DNA of 64,000 bases. It comes from Litsea cubeba (taxonomy: Eukaryota; Streptophyta; Magnoliopsida; Laurales; Lauraceae). The stretch lies in the NCBI GenBank assembly GCA_012931725.1, contig CM022953.1, positions 28,376,030-28,440,029 of the forward strand. The letters run 5' to 3'. The position numbers and the translations under genes were made by a program. Position 1 is the stretch's first letter. Each line of letters opens with the position of its first letter. Below are positions 1-12,504 of the stretch, one piece after another. The notes under the pieces are model-generated. The model searched no databases. It was not told where the DNA came from and saw only the letters and a program-made list of their open reading frames with translations.

Positions 1-2296
1 TAAAAAATCATTTAACTTTGGTGTAATCTTAAAATCATATAATTGGAGAATATTTGGCTTGATAGCTAGTGGGCATTAAGGCTTCCGATCCCTATGCATT
101 TGGGATTGGCATGCATCTAGGTGGACCAAAAATTCTCATACACTTTTAGAAGCTAATCCCTTGTTTTCGGTGACTGCTTAAGTTTAGGATTCTTACACTT
201 GAAGTTGCCAAATCGTCGCACAAGCGAAAAATCATTGATGACCACTTTATTAGACTTGATGAATTTGAGTAATTTAAGGCCTCAAATGGCATCTTTTGTC
301 CAAAAGAAAAATAAGCATGCCCTAAAGCAACAGGCCCTGCTATTGAAGTCCATGCGTTCTCCAGGTACTCCTCGAGTGTTGGTTTGTATCCATTGCTATA
401 CCATCTTGCCTCTACTATGTAGGATTTACAAAGATCTGTCCACTGGAGAAAAAACAACATTAAAGAAATTATATTTGGTTAACAACTTCGATTTATTCGC
501 TTATTTGTGAGCCTAAGAACACGATAAGATTTAACTTAGCAGGAATTATAAAAGATATGAATAAGAAGCGAAATAATACCACTTTCTTAAGATATGGTAT
601 CACATCCAATCCCTCCTTTTTAAGGGCTTCATAAGCTATATATATCGTTAGTAGTGTTGTAGAGAGCTAGATAACAAATTTTCATATATTCAGGAAGCTG
701 CTCCATTGCCCTAATGTCCCATCTGAAAGTTATAATGAACAGTTAAATAAGATAACATTTAATCGACAATGGAATGCATATAAAGTAATCGTTAGGGAAA
801 ATGTATTGTCATAGTGTCAAAATGACTAAAGATTGGTTGATAGTATCTTTCGGTCTTGAAAGGGTTTTCAGCACCATTAATCCATGTTGGGACTTGTATG
901 TCAAACCAGTAGCCTAGATCACATAACTATGAACACCACATACCAATGATTTACAAGAGGGAAAAAAGAAGCACAAGTATAAGCAAAGTTGAGGGTTTTT
1001 ATCCTGATTCATATTGTGTCAAATGTGAATGAAATAATCAAAGCGATCAATGGAGAAGCCTATGGTTATGGAAAATTTTGAGTGTTCCAAGGGTCTTAAA
1101 TGAGCTGACCTATAAGATAACTAAATCCGACTTTGCAGTTGAGGCCAATTTTTTGATGGTCTGGTAATTATCCGTTTTGGTTCCTATTGTCAAATACATT
1201 CTTAAAAAAAATATAGAAAAGATAAGTCTTGACCGTGTCCAAAAGACAAGCCTAGATACTTCTATGCATAATATGACAAAATTATACAATGGGCAAATGT
1301 TAACATATTATTCTAGTAGATTTATCATCAAACGAGAGATGCAACTTCTTGGTGGGTCCACTGGCCTTAACAGAGCGATTATGGATTAGGAGTCTGTCCC
1401 CATGCTTAGTCTGATATGAAAATGATGAATTTGTATAGAAATGTCCAATCTGATGATGAATTTTTGGAAACCCCTAATTCACAACCCATCTATGTATTCT
1501 TAGAGCCGGAAAAACCCATAATGATGATATGCGTCTCACATGACCATCGTCCCATGAAAGAAGAAAATGAAATTCTTAGACAGTTTTTTTTCTATATTGG
1601 ACTACTCTCTTTAGGACCTAGGGATTAATCTCTGGGGTAAGTCTGTGAAACCAAGGTGCCAACCAACACCACTCAATTCGGAGTGTGTTTACTTTATGTT
1701 ATTTTTCTTGGTTTGCGAATAAGTTCTACCTAAGTCAACGTTTAGTTTACCCAAGTTACTCTGAACCTGCATGACTTCATCTTTTTTTTCACGTAGTAAT
1801 TTAATTTATGACTAACCTGAGTCTAATCAGTTGAGTTTGACCAAATATCTTAAACCAAAGTTCCCAGTGGATGCAATCACCAACCTGTCCACAGCATCGG
1901 TAAAGAGCTCCAACTCCTCCAAAGAGCCATACACATCATATACATCATCAATTGTAGATACTAATTGATTCACTTTAGTAAGAACTCCCCTGCAACGCTC
2001 AAACTGTGGATCAAATATGACACCAGTGGTCCAAAAGAAGCACTCAACCAGCCTATCTCTTGAAAACTCGAGCCTCTCACCTAGCCCAAGATCCCTCCAC
2101 CACCTACCACACATAAAAGAAGAAAACACGATCGGATTATGAAGAACAATCATGGATCCTATAGACCCACCTTAACATTTCATTATTGGATTATTGGGAT
2201 TCTTTTGAGAATACTCAATTAAAAGGTCAAGATTGAATAAGAAGTAAACTAATTGTTCTTGAGTAAGGCCAAACATGAGGTTTCCTAGAAGTTCAT

Positions 2297-2335
2297 ATAT
2301 ATATATATATATATATAGAGACACACACACACACC
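2297..2335. repeat. AT then AC microsatellite in intron 3
   Basis: A run of alternating AT passes directly into GA and AC dinucleotides, inside intron 3 of the terpene synthase (2104-3743). It is simple-sequence DNA with no coding content. Confidence 0.85.
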
Positions 2336-2632
2336 CTGGCAGGGGGATTTAAAGATCTGCATGTCCCCTTATAAAAACCTGTTCCCATTTAATCATCCTA
2401 ATTCTTTGGAGTGTATATATATATATATATTCATAATTTTGATCAACTAAGATTTTTTGAACTAGCCTTGTACAAAATTTGAGGTACCAAAGGAAAAAGA
2501 AAAAAAAGAAACGCTAGAGGAAAAAAAAGACTGCATAGGTGCCAAGGGATTTATATGGTTTGTGAAGATTGCATATATATGTCCATGTGACAGCCAAGGA
2601 GCTTCTTCATTACTAGAAAAACAAGTGTTACA

Positions 2633-2635
<3 letters not shown>

Positions 2636-2681
<46 letters not shown>
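2636..2681. repeat. (CT)23 microsatellite in intron 3
   Basis: This is an uninterrupted CT run of about 46 bp, read as GA in the sense of the terpene synthase transcript. The short ORFs with Arg-Glu runs seen here come from this repeat and are not genes. Confidence 0.95.
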
Positions 2682-2684
<3 letters not shown>

Positions 2685-5600
2685 GTACACAAATTATACT
2701 AAGAGGGTGTGTTTTTTGCAAAGAAAATATTTGTGGTCCATAGATTTTCATTTATGTGAGAGAGATAAATCTTGCATTACTACCGATCCAATTGGAAATT
2801 GAGGTCCAAACTACTGAGGAAGTCAATTCATTGTTTTTTGTTCATATGTGGACAAAATGTTGTACAAAACAACAAAAGAGCTACAATGCACGATAAATCA
2901 ACTCGATTTTCTTCTTTTTTTTATAGAATCCTCTAGATATACAAACATATCAAAAAGTTCTTGCTTTTTTCTTTCAGAGTAAATATTTATTTTTAAAAAA
3001 TACAATACAATTATAGGCGTGTTGTGCATCATGTGTGCATCCTGGAATAGGAAACACTGTATCATTGTAACTTTTAAGGATTGCTGTAAATCCCTCTCAA
3101 GGTAGTTTTACTTACCTTCTTTTTGAGCTTCGAATAGAGTTCAAAAACAATAAAAAAGCTAGGTGGAGCCCATTACATCCAAACTCAAACTATTATACCC
3201 CCTTCCTTATTAGTAGCTTGTTTGTTTTGGAATCAGGGCATGTTTGGAAACTTTGATAAGTTGGAAATAGAACCTATTCGATTAGGACCATTTGAAATAG
3301 ATAGGACCATTTGAAATAGAGTTGTTTCAATTAGAGCTTTTAGAAGCAGACTGTTTGGTAAGATGTGTATTATGTTGGATTCAATCTAAAAGGAAAACTT
3401 GTCTTATTAGTATGGGAAACTTGAAAATAGTGCAAGTTCTTTTTGGTAAAAGAGCAAATAGTACAAGTTGAATATGCAAACTTGTTATAAAAAAAAAAAA
3501 ACCAATAGTTTTATAATTTATTTGGGCATTGTTGTTTGATTGGATTCACTCTCCTTTTGTGGCTTCTATAAAATAAAGGCAAATGTTGTTAATGCCGACT
3601 CAATTTGAGAAGAAAATAGACTTTTCCAAACATTCCGAAGCACTAAAATTTTTGGTTGGTTCAGTTAATTAAGTCAAGTAAAGCCTAATTTTAGACTTGC
3701 CAAATGACACCATACATTCAAGCTGGGCTTGGAATGCTCTTACCTTGACATCCTTTTAAGACTCCTTTGATATATTGTTTGCACAGAGTTGAAATCATGC
3801 TTAGCTAGTTCAGCTAATGAAGGATTCTTTCTATCTTCTTCATCATATGTCTCTATGTACCACCTAGCCTCTAGCCTTAGCATTCTCCAATGCAATGGCA
3901 TCTCCAAAGAATGTCTTACTTTCTTTAATAGAACAGGGTCTATGTTCCCCTCGATAGCCTTGAGATGTGTGCTTGTGAACTCCCTGGCTTCATCCAAGAC
4001 TACTTCCCCTTGAAAGGAAAGGTGTGAAGCTTCATACAAGCTCAGCATCCCCTTGATGTCCATGCAAAGGCTTTCTTTGAAGCCACCCTTCTCATCTTTA
4101 AATTTATGGAAAGCATCTGTCACTCTCAAAAGGTAGGGGTTAGATCAAAACATCAAATGAACTAATAGGGTTTCTAAGATTATATAATGCTCTATAATGC
4201 TTTCATGTGGCCATTTTGTCTGATAAAGGCCATGGAACAACAATTGATGTTGAATTAATGCCCAAAAAATCCTTCAAAACACAAACAAACATAATCCCAT
4301 GATTCCCATCACTCCAATAAAGCAAATCACCAGAAATTCAAGGGGGGTTCATTCTATAAAATGTATACTACGCGCATGTCATGGACAAGCATGATTCCAC
4401 ATCTTTATGACTATTATTTTTCGAATTTCATATAGACATATATAGTACTTATAATATGTGTGAATTGGCCATGATTCTAGGATGTACAACCCGACTTATA
4501 TCCAAATATTATTGTAAGATTGAATTATAATACTATAATCTAATATTCATATGTTATGTGGGCTAATAATTACCATGCTGTATTATTGGGGTTCGACCTA
4601 AGGCTGGACCTTGCCATCGAAATTGATAAAATTAGTGGACCATTGTGAGAGGAGAATATTACCTGGTGAGACCTCATACCCATGTTGTCTAAGAAGCCTA
4701 AATTGGAGTGCTACTGCGTGAAGATCCTTCTTTGTCTTAAAGGTTGCTTTGCTTGCTGCTATTGTGTTTAGCACTTCTTTAATCTCCTTGTTGAAGAGAT
4801 ATCCCAATCCTAGCCGTTGGATAGTGTCAACCAGCTCCATTTTCTCTATTGGATTAACTACTTTCTTCATCAAATGCTTTACATCGCCCATTAGCTTCTC
4901 GATGTACATTTCATGATTCTCTTTCTGCAAAACAAATCCGTCCATTATAGTTTTGAGACTTGAGGCTCATTGATGAATTTTTAGTTAAACTAGAAATCCT
5001 GATCCCATTTGGATTTGGAGAAACTGATGGTAAGAGTCCACATAACATACTAAATTAATAGGAGATATAAAGTGTACGTTTTCTACATGTAACCCTTGAC
5101 CGATCAGTCTTCACCCCCTTCAAAAACCCATTGGATAGAAAAATGCTCCCCATGAATTATGTTCTTTAAAAGGATCAAACTCTCTCAATTTGTGTCCTTG
5201 GCTTTAGGGCTTAAATTTTTTTTTAAAGCTAGTTAGCATACCATGAGTCTCTACTTTCTAAAGTTTAAAGGGGGAATGTCAAAAAAGCTTGGGTTGCCAG
5301 CTTGGATGGTTAGAGACACAGTATAGTGCGTGTGGCTTTGTGAGTTAGAATATTTTCTTGAAAAATATAAATCTTTCAAAACACAATCCTTTAATAAAAA
5401 TAAAACACTTCTAGAAAAGAAAAGAGGCTTAGGGTTCCTCTTTAGAAGTGTTAGTGCTCTTATCTCTCTTTCTCTCTCTATTAGAATTCAAACTCATGGG
5501 CTTTGCTCACAGAGTCCCATTTCTGGCCAATTGAGCTACAGTCAAGGGACAACATGTTTATACTCTATTGATAAAAGCTCCCTTAAAATGACCTCATACA

Positions 5601-5851
5601 AAATACCAAGTAGGCGAACGAGCCATAAAAAATGAGAATCTAACCTTGTAATCACTTTCAAGGGTCTCTACAAAATTAGAGTCCCACTTGCTAGGCTTGT
5701 AATTGGCAGATCGTCTGCCAACTAAATCCGAGTAGCTTGGAGCACTGGCCGTGCATCGAATTGTATGGTGCGTGTATCTCAGAGTTGTGAGTCTATGCGG
5801 GCTGGGAGAATGTTGGAAAGAAAAAGATGGAGTAAGCAATTGCAATGCCAT

Positions 5852-7276
5852 TTTGTTTGTGATGATAAGGTTACAAACATAGCAATACAAATATATAAAG
5901 ATAGAAGCCCAAGAGACCTTCACTCCTCGCATGGAAACTAGTTAGTAAGCTTCTTCTAAACCTGTCATTTGATAGACTCCCTCTCCACATGATATATGAT
6001 GTTACACATATTGTCCCTTTTACTATTATATATATTATAATGGTCTGAATCATAAAACATGTGACATAAAGTGGTATTCTCGGTACTAAGAGGTAGGACC
6101 ATTTGATAGTCCCATAATATCTCCCACACGTCTAGGTCCAAACCTTTTCACCATATTGCCTACTAGGCTAAGGATGCAACGGGCGAAGGTAGAACTGGAA
6201 CCATTTCTAAATATTGGTTCTCATGTTTTGCTGGTTCCAAACCAAATCCAATCCAATTCCGAAAATGGGTCCGAATAGAGGACTAGGATTCAGTTCCAAA
6301 CTAGTTTTGACTTCTTTTTAATCTTTTTATTATTTCTTTTATAAAAAAGTAAGGACATCATTCAACTAATTTTAACATTGCATCAAGTCTCCTACTTCCA
6401 AGATTAGAAATAAAAATATCTAACCAAAGTTGATTTTGAGCTGCAGTTTACAACATTAAAGACAATGTTGGGTCTTGGGTCCACGGTTTGGAACTTTTAT
6501 GGATTTGGAGTTAAACGCATTTATCAATTGAAATCTAAATTGGATTTCGAACTCATACTCATTTATGAATTGGAACCTAAAACAGGTTCCAAATCTGATT
6601 TTTTTAACCAGTTGGGAGCTCTGGAGAATCGAAAAATAGGACACTCATTTACATCCGCAGCCTAGGGGTGGCAAAAAGGTCCATTCAGGTGAACATGGGT
6701 CGGTTTGTTTAGGTTTTCTTTTGGTTGAAGGCCAACCCATGCATATCCGACCAGTGTTTAAAGTGGGTATGGAAATCTCAACCCGTACCTAAGGCGGGTC
6801 AACCCAACTACACTGATATAACCCAACCGGACTCATATCAAGATGCGACTTTCACACCATGAAGAGTCTGATATGTAATTTCTTCCAAATTTGTGGGTCT
6901 CTCCCAAACTCTCCTCCTCTCTCCATTTTTCATTTTTTTTATAACATAGGAACCCGCCGACCCTCCTTCGGAGGATCATTGGTAAACCTACGGATACATA
7001 GAACCACCCACTAGCCCTATGTATCGGTTAAGGCCTTCAAGGGAATCGAAGGCAGGGCCTCCAGGTTAAAACTGAACTTCCTAACGACATGAACATCTTA
7101 TGCCTTTCATATCCATGGTTTCTATGGATGGAAAGAAAGAAAGAGGACTTTCTTAATTATTTGGATAATTTGTGTGATACAGACTTCTCATGTGAGTGAA
7201 TGAAGTTGAACTACACATTGAGGCTCACTAACTGAATTGAACCACTTAAAATGGACGCCCTATCTTTTTATGACAT
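5852..7276. other. Intergenic DNA upstream of the terpene synthase
   Basis: No coding exon is recognised. The terpene synthase promoter should lie at the left end, read on the minus strand. AT-rich TATA-like stretches occur near 5890-5898 and 6018-6040, but neither can be chosen with confidence. At 6663 the sequence TAGGGGTGGCAA resembles the terminus of old hAT-type miniature elements. It is followed by GGGTC/CAACCC-rich degenerate repeat sequence to about 6850. No matching right end was found. Confidence 0.4.
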
Positions 7277-7480
7277 GTCTCTAACATTAACTCTAATTAG
7301 AGTTGGCCCCACCATAAGATTGAGTAAATGATTAATAAGGTGTAAAGACATAACCTTGCAGTTGGACCAGCTTTTAACATATCCCTAACATTGACTCTAA
7401 TTAGAGTTAGCCCCACCATAAGATTTAGTATATGATTAATAAGGTGTAAAGAGATAACCTTACAGTTGGACCATCTTCTA
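7277..7480. repeat. Two-copy tandem duplication, about 100 bp unit
   Basis: Two head-to-tail copies (about 7277-7381 and 7382-7480) share most bases. Each holds the palindrome ACTCTAATTAGAGT, then a CCCCACCATAAGATT block and an AATAAGGTGTAAAGA block. Mismatches are scattered, so the duplication is not recent. Confidence 0.85.
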
Positions 7481-7844
7481 TTAGAGTAAAATTTGAAAAT
7501 TTTAATGCAAGAATGGGCTGTCCATTTTGAACAATTTTTATTTTAAAAATATGGGCCCCACAATCAAGTTTTGCTCCCTTGAAGGAAAGTGAGTGAGATA
7601 CTTAAAGCATCCAGACAATCGGGCTTTTAATTTAGGGGGCTTCGGTCGAAGGTCCCTAAAATCATGACTTTGTTGCAAACATTTTACAAAAAAAAAGCCA
7701 TGCAGCCAAAGGTCCCTCTCACACTTTCTCATACATAAAATGTCTAATTTACCCTTTCTTTAGATAATAACCCATGATTGGTGGGATATCCATTAATAAT
7801 GGTCAACTACCATTTAATTGACCACAATTAATGGAATCACATTA

Positions 7845-8680
7845 ATGAGATTTTCAAATAAATTCTAAAAACAAGCAAATAAAGAAAATAAAATCTAAAA
7901 ACAGGCAAATAAATTCAAAATAACGCAAATAAATTTCAAAAAATACAATAATTTCAAAAAAAGCAATAAATTAAAAAAATCAATAAATTTCAAAAGAACA
8001 ATGATAAATTTAAAAAGATACAAATAAGTCTCAAAGATCCAAATAAATTTAAGAAACTGTAAGTAAATTTCAAAAGTCTCAAATAAATCTCAAAAGATCC
8101 AATGAAAATTAAAAAAATGCAAATAAATTTCAAAAGACGCAAATAAAATTCGAAAGACGTAAACAAAATAAAAAATGCAAATAAATTTTAAAAAATGCAA
8201 ATACATTTGCCAAAACTAAGATAAACCAATTTCTCAAATTTCTGAAAAATTTATTAAAAACTCGAGTATTTTTTTTAAAAATCACTTAAATTTATTTAAA
8301 AAAATAAAAATAAATTTAAAAAATATACAAACAAAATTCAAAAACACAAATAGATCTAAGAAAATACAAATAAATTTGCCAAAAACACAACAATATCCGT
8401 TCAAGAACTCAGTCAAAATTCTCAAAATGGAGATAAATTTGTCAAAAACTCAGCTATTTTTTTCAAAAATTTAAATAAATTTGCCAAAACCTCAGATAAA
8501 TTTGTTCTAGAACTTAGATAAATAGCAAAAAATTCAAATAGATTTGTCCAGAAGTTATAAATTTGACAAAAACTCAGCTAAGTTTGATAAAAACTCAGAT
8601 AAATTTGACAGAAACTCAGCTAAATTTGACAAAGACTAAGATAAATTTGAAAAAAAATCAGATAAATTCCCTTCACAGTA
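7845..8680. repeat. AT-rich degenerate minisatellite
   Basis: About 800 bp is built from short, drifting units of about 15-24 bp. In the left part they look like AAATAAATTTCAAAA, and in the right part like GATAAATTTGACAAAAACTCA. Unit length and sequence change gradually along the array. There is no open frame. It could be an old minisatellite or a slippage-grown AT-rich tract. Confidence 0.75.
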
Positions 8681-9445
8681 AAGCCTGCAACTAAGCTCCG
8701 TCACCGTCTCCGTATCCTCCGTCACCTACTCCTCCTCCCTCGCCATCCCGGCCCTCCCTTCCCTCCTAGGCTTCTTCATCCTCTCCCAAGAATCCCTCCT
8801 CCAACTCCTCCACGAATTCAAAGAAAAACCCAACCGGTGCGTCCTCTCCTCCACTACATCCAATCTCTCTTCACCTTCTAAGACCTCTCCTCCCAATCCA
8901 CCGTCAACCACTCCTATCCGGTCACTTCCCCAAACGAGTACTCCCCTCTAAGCCATCCAAACAAATGATCAAATCAGCCCCCAAGTCATCTGCACACATT
9001 CCAAACGCCATATATGCCAACAACCCATTCCTTCCAACGAAACCCAGTCAAACACCAACTCAACTCTTTTTCAACCAATCAGCCACTACAAATCACCATC
9101 TCCACCGAAGGGTGAGGCACATGAAAGATCCGGACTGAGGGTCGATCCACGGAGATTCGAAGATTCAGATTTGGGCCACTCGTCGTCATATAATTCTCCC
9201 AGGCTATTGAAACCGATTGCGATTTGGAGCACATCCAAACGCACCTTAAACATGCAATTGACTCAATCTCTAACAAGAAGAATCTGAATCGACCGGAATT
9301 CAAAAACAAGAATAACGAAGATTGGAATTCCATCTGATCTAGACTCTAATCTAACCAATTTTTAATTAAGAAGAGATCATAAAAGAAGGATTACAGAGAG
9401 TTGATGTTGATGACGAGAGAAAGAACACCACTTTGAAGGAAGATG
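8681..9445. other. C-rich stretch, possible unrecognised gene relic
   Basis: Composition changes sharply from AT-rich to C/T-rich at about 8690. On the plus strand an open frame through about 8700-8880 gives a hydrophobic, Ser/Leu-rich peptide. On the minus strand one frame near 9100-9230 gives an acidic peptide including LGELYDDEWPKSESSN. I do not recognise either. The stretch touches the left end of element A. The F-box relic on the other side of A could have continued here, but the match is too weak to claim. Confidence 0.25.
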
Positions 9446-9634
9446 TGTTAGTATTTTTTGTATTGGCTAATTCATGTTGGACAAAACTCTAGGGTTCTTT
9501 TAGTTGTATCTTTTATTTGGAAAAGGACTCCGATGATAGGAGAGGGAAGGACTCTAAGAAGAAAAATCTGAAAGCATTAGAAGAAGAAAGCTGGAAGAAA
9601 AGAGTGTTGATTTACCGCATCATCCAGCAAGGAG

Positions 9635-9720
9635 TGCGCTCGAGCGCCCATATCTTCGCTCGAGCGATCACGACACAGAGCCTCATTCGCTCGAGCGGAT
9701 GAAGGGTTCGCTTTAGCGAA
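9635..9720. promoter_or_regulatory. CGCTCGAGCG palindrome cluster in the LTR of A
   Basis: There are four copies around the core CGCTCGAGCG, at about 9635, 9655, 9686 and 9706. Flanking bases vary, and the fourth copy is mutated (CGCTTTAGCG). They lie about 120-200 bp upstream of the TATA-like box at 9838, where upstream promoter elements would sit. The matching cluster in the 3' LTR is at about 24776-24863. Confidence 0.7.
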
Positions 9721-9837
9721 CAGTGCGCAGTATTCCGGGAAAGTCTTTTTTTCTAATACGAAACTGTTTTCTTTTTAGACTCTGTTTCCCAAGTTGATTC
9801 CTACTTGTGCACTAAGTCATAGGCACGAATTTGGGGA

Positions 9838-9845
9838 TATATATA
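9838..9845 (+). promoter_or_regulatory. TATA-like box of element A
   Basis: TATATATA sits mid-LTR, downstream of the palindrome cluster. The 3' LTR copy (near 24975) has drifted to CTATACATA. Confidence 0.5.
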
Positions 9846-10342
9846 GGGTACTACTCTCAACCCTAAGGACTACCACTCTCACTAATCTGAATTAGAGATA
9901 TCTTAGAGAGAGATTTTCCTCTAGAGCCATTGAGAGATTTTTCTGAATAGCTACTCTAGAAGGTTTTGCTGCTTCTACTCTCTTATAGAAGATTAATCAT
10001 CTTAGTGGAGAAGGTGCGAGGAGATCAAGTAAGGAGAACAGTGCACAGTGGAGGTCGTGTTAGTGGATTATGTGCAAGAACAACTGCGGTCCTTAGGTCA
10101 AGGTATAGACTGAGGTAAAGGAGCCTGTAAGTATATCTTGTAAACTGTTCATGAACTCTTGATTTCTGGTTCATGGTTTTTCTCCCTGGATAGGGTTTCC
10201 ACGCTAAATATTTTGTATGCCTTCTTGTGGTGTGTGATTGGTAGATAGCTAGTTCTATATTATCTGATTGTTTATTTCCGTTGCATTGATTGGTTAAATT
10301 AGAACTAGTGATCCATTCTGGTAGCCCCAAAAAACCTTCAAT

Positions 10343-10354
10343 TGGTATCAGAGC
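10343..10354 (+). other. Primer binding site of element A (tRNA-Met)
   Basis: TGGTATCAGAGC starts two bases after the LTR end. This is the usual plant copia sequence complementary to the 3' end of initiator tRNA-Met, where minus-strand DNA synthesis is primed. Confidence 0.9.
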
Positions 10355-10394
10355 GGGTTACACTATTTTATTGTGTTGATCCATATTTGCTAGA

Positions 10395-12226
10395 ATAGAT
10401 AATCACCGTGAAAGCATTTCTACCAATAAGCCTCCTCTGTTGGATGGTAACAATTATGCTTATTGGAAAGCCAGGATGGATGCCTTCTTGAAAGTCATAG
10501 ATCTGAAAGTTTGGAAATCTGTTGTGAATGACTGTTCCTTGCCCACTATTACTGCTGATGGGGTAACTGGTCCCAAACCTAAAGATAAGTGGACTAAGGA
10601 AGAATAGTTGGCTGCCACTTGTAACTCTAGGGCTTTGAATGCTATTTATAATGAAGTTAATATGTCTGAGTTTCGTAGAATTTCTACATACACTACTGCT
10701 AAAGAAGTTTCGGATATTTTGCGGACTGTGCTTGAAGGGACTAACACTGTCAAACAGCCGAAACTCCAGAAATTGTATACAACTTTGGAAACCATAAAGA
10801 TGGAAGCTGATGAAACTTTTGATGAGTTCAATTCGAAGCTGAATGCAATTGTGAATGATACCTTTACTTTGGGAGAGCCAATTCCTGAAAATAGGACTGT
10901 GAAAAGGTTTTTACGGTCTCTTCCAAAAAGGTTTGATGCTAAGGTTGTGGCTATTGAGGAGAATAAAAATCCGAATATTCTCAAAGCTGAAGAATTAGTT
11001 GGCAACCTTCAGGCTTTTGAAGCAAACCTAAGGACTAATGGAAAATCTAAATCCAATGGTATTACTATAAGAGCCTTCAAAGAATCATTCAAGAAAATTG
11101 CTAGTGATTCTGATTCTGAGGAGATAGATCCCCAAGTTGTTGTTCAGTTTATGAAGCACTTTCAGGCATTTATGAAGGGGAAGAAAAGTGATTTGAAAAT
11201 CCCTGAAAATTTTGTAAAGAATAAATCTTCTAAAGGGATTCAATGTTTTGAGTGTCATGGTTATGGACACATTGCTAGTGACTGTGCTAACAAAAAGGCA
11301 AAAAAGAAGTCTTTCACTTGACTTGGGATGCTGATATTCTGAGGAAGATGATAAAAAATCCGAGCCTGAGAAGCCTGAAGCTAGCAAAGAAAAATTCATG
11401 GCATTCATGGCAACTTCAATTTCTGCTACTCCACCAGTGTCTGATAATGAGACTGATCATGATATTAGTGAGTCAGAGACAGAACATGATTGGCAAGAAG
11501 AATATTAGATATTATTTGCAAAGTCCATGAAGATGCTAAAAATGAATGAAAAAGTGGCCACAAGCTGGAAAGAATCAGAAGAGCAGAATATTTCTTTGAA
11601 AGCTGAATTGTCAGAAGCTCTTACTAAAGTATGTCACTTAGAGGCAGAAAATAACAAATTGGCAGATAAATTGACTGCTGAAGCATAAAAGTGTGATTTA
11701 ATTAATCACAGTACGAAGACCTTGAAAGATGAAAATACCGACTTGCAAGGAAGACTCAAGATAGTTATTTCTGAGTTGGAGATTAGTAAGGCCTCGCTAA
11801 ACAAGATGAAGACAAAGTCCAAAATGCTTGATGACATCCTGTGCAGTCAAAAGGTAAAGACAAACATGCATGGCATTGGCTACACTGACGGGGCATCTAC
11901 ATCTAAAACCAAAGGTACTATCTGTTTTGTTCAAAATTCAGCTTGCTGCTCATGTTCCAAACACAGTTGCCAAGAAGAAACATGTGTCACGTCCTAAAAG
12001 ATTCCCCACTTGTCATCATAGTGGAATTATAGGACACATTAGACCACATTGCAATAAGCTGCGAAAATCACCAAATCAAATGCAATGGAAAACACAGAAG
12101 ACTGCGCTGAAAAAGAATACCAAAGTTGTTTGGGTTAAGAAAGAAGATCTGTCTTCTGTGCTCGTACACACTTTGCTGAAGTATTTAAACTTGCAAGGGT
12201 GTGTGCCGAAGCTTCATCACCCCTGA
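10395..12226 (+). pseudogene. Gag of element A, degenerate
   Basis: The gag protein packages element RNA in the cytoplasm. By comparison with element C the start codon (10395) has become ATA, and a TAG interrupts at 10605-10607. The best open part, 10608-11321, carries the UBN2-type gag core and a CCHC zinc knuckle (CFECHGYGHIASDC). After that, frameshifts and stops split an acidic and coiled-coil section (about 11335-11860). The end encodes a second knuckle, CHHSGIIGHIRPHC, whose second Cys is Ser; C has CHFCGIKGHIRPHC. The coding match stops at about 12226, where a protease should follow, and no pol sequence exists before the polypurine tracts. The relic cannot make a full protein now. Confidence 0.85.
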
Positions 12227-12272
12227 TCTACAAGATCAAGCCCCTTCCCTAGTGCTAATGCGAAGATCTTAC

Positions 12273-12504
12273 TGAGGGGGAGCTGTAGAATCCAAATTGA
12301 CAAAAGCTGCTTGAAGATAATTGTTTGTCAATTATGGTCAAAAGGGGGGAGAATAATAAAGCTAGGGGGAGAAAACAAGAGAAAGATCTACTGATGTTGT
12401 TGCTGTTTTTTTTTTCTTTTTTTGAAAATTCAATGTATTTTGGGTTTTTCTTATGGGTAGATCATTTGTAGGAGTTTTGTCCATGAATTGCCAAAGGGGG
12501 AGGT
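12273..12504 (+). promoter_or_regulatory. Multiple polypurine tracts of element A
   Basis: Four G-rich purine tracts precede the 3' LTR: 12273 (TGAGGGGGAGC), 12340 (AAAAGGGGGGAGAA), 12363 (TAGGGGGAGA) and 12493 (AAAGGGGGAGG). The last, adjacent to the LTR, is the likely primer for plus-strand DNA synthesis. Repeated tracts upstream of the LTR are typical of Sireviruses. Confidence 0.75.

Larger units (their letters stand above)
197..5851 (-). pseudogene. Plastid monoterpene synthase (TPS-b), partial, frameshifted in exon 5
   Basis: Terpene synthases of this class ionise geranyl diphosphate in plastids to make monoterpenes. Six exons with GT/AG borders can be placed on the minus strand: 5645-5851, 4663-4924, 3744-4122, 1885-2103, 580-722 and 197-442. 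Their phases join correctly, except that exon 5 is 143 bp where 139 bp keeps frame. Exon 1 starts MALQLL, has a Ser/Thr-rich plastid transit peptide and the RR-x8-W motif (residues 46-56), which marks TPS-b monoterpene enzymes. Exon 4 is the canonical 219 bp, with an RDR motif and an intact DDVYD metal-binding motif (1935-1949). Exon 6 holds the first half of the NSE/DTE motif (DDLATS). Exon 7 must lie left of base 1. In exon 5 an extra TATA (near 638-650) shifts the frame and meets a TGA at once. Either this is a recent pseudogene or the insertion is an assembly or allelic error. The family call is confident. Loss of function is inferred. Confidence 0.9.
9446..10340 (+). repeat. 5' LTR of element A
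   Basis: The LTR runs TGTTAGTATT... to ...ACCTTCA and is followed at once by the primer site. It matches the split 3' LTR (12505-12672 plus 24757-25482) with scattered mismatches, more than between the LTRs of B or C, so A is older than both. Confidence 0.9.

Noticed and set aside
2462..2751. Two minus-strand ORFs with Arg-Glu runs
   Set aside because: They are translations of the (CT)23 microsatellite in a terpene synthase intron.
6950..6985. Sequence resembling the 3' end of 18S rRNA (GGAGGATCATTG, GTAAACCTACGG)
   Set aside because: Only about 25 bases are similar, the order is permuted relative to 18S, and no flanking rRNA is present.
10343..10354. tRNA gene at the primer sites
   Set aside because: Only 12-14 bases complementary to a tRNA 3' end occur, as expected of primer binding sites. 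No tRNA fold is present.
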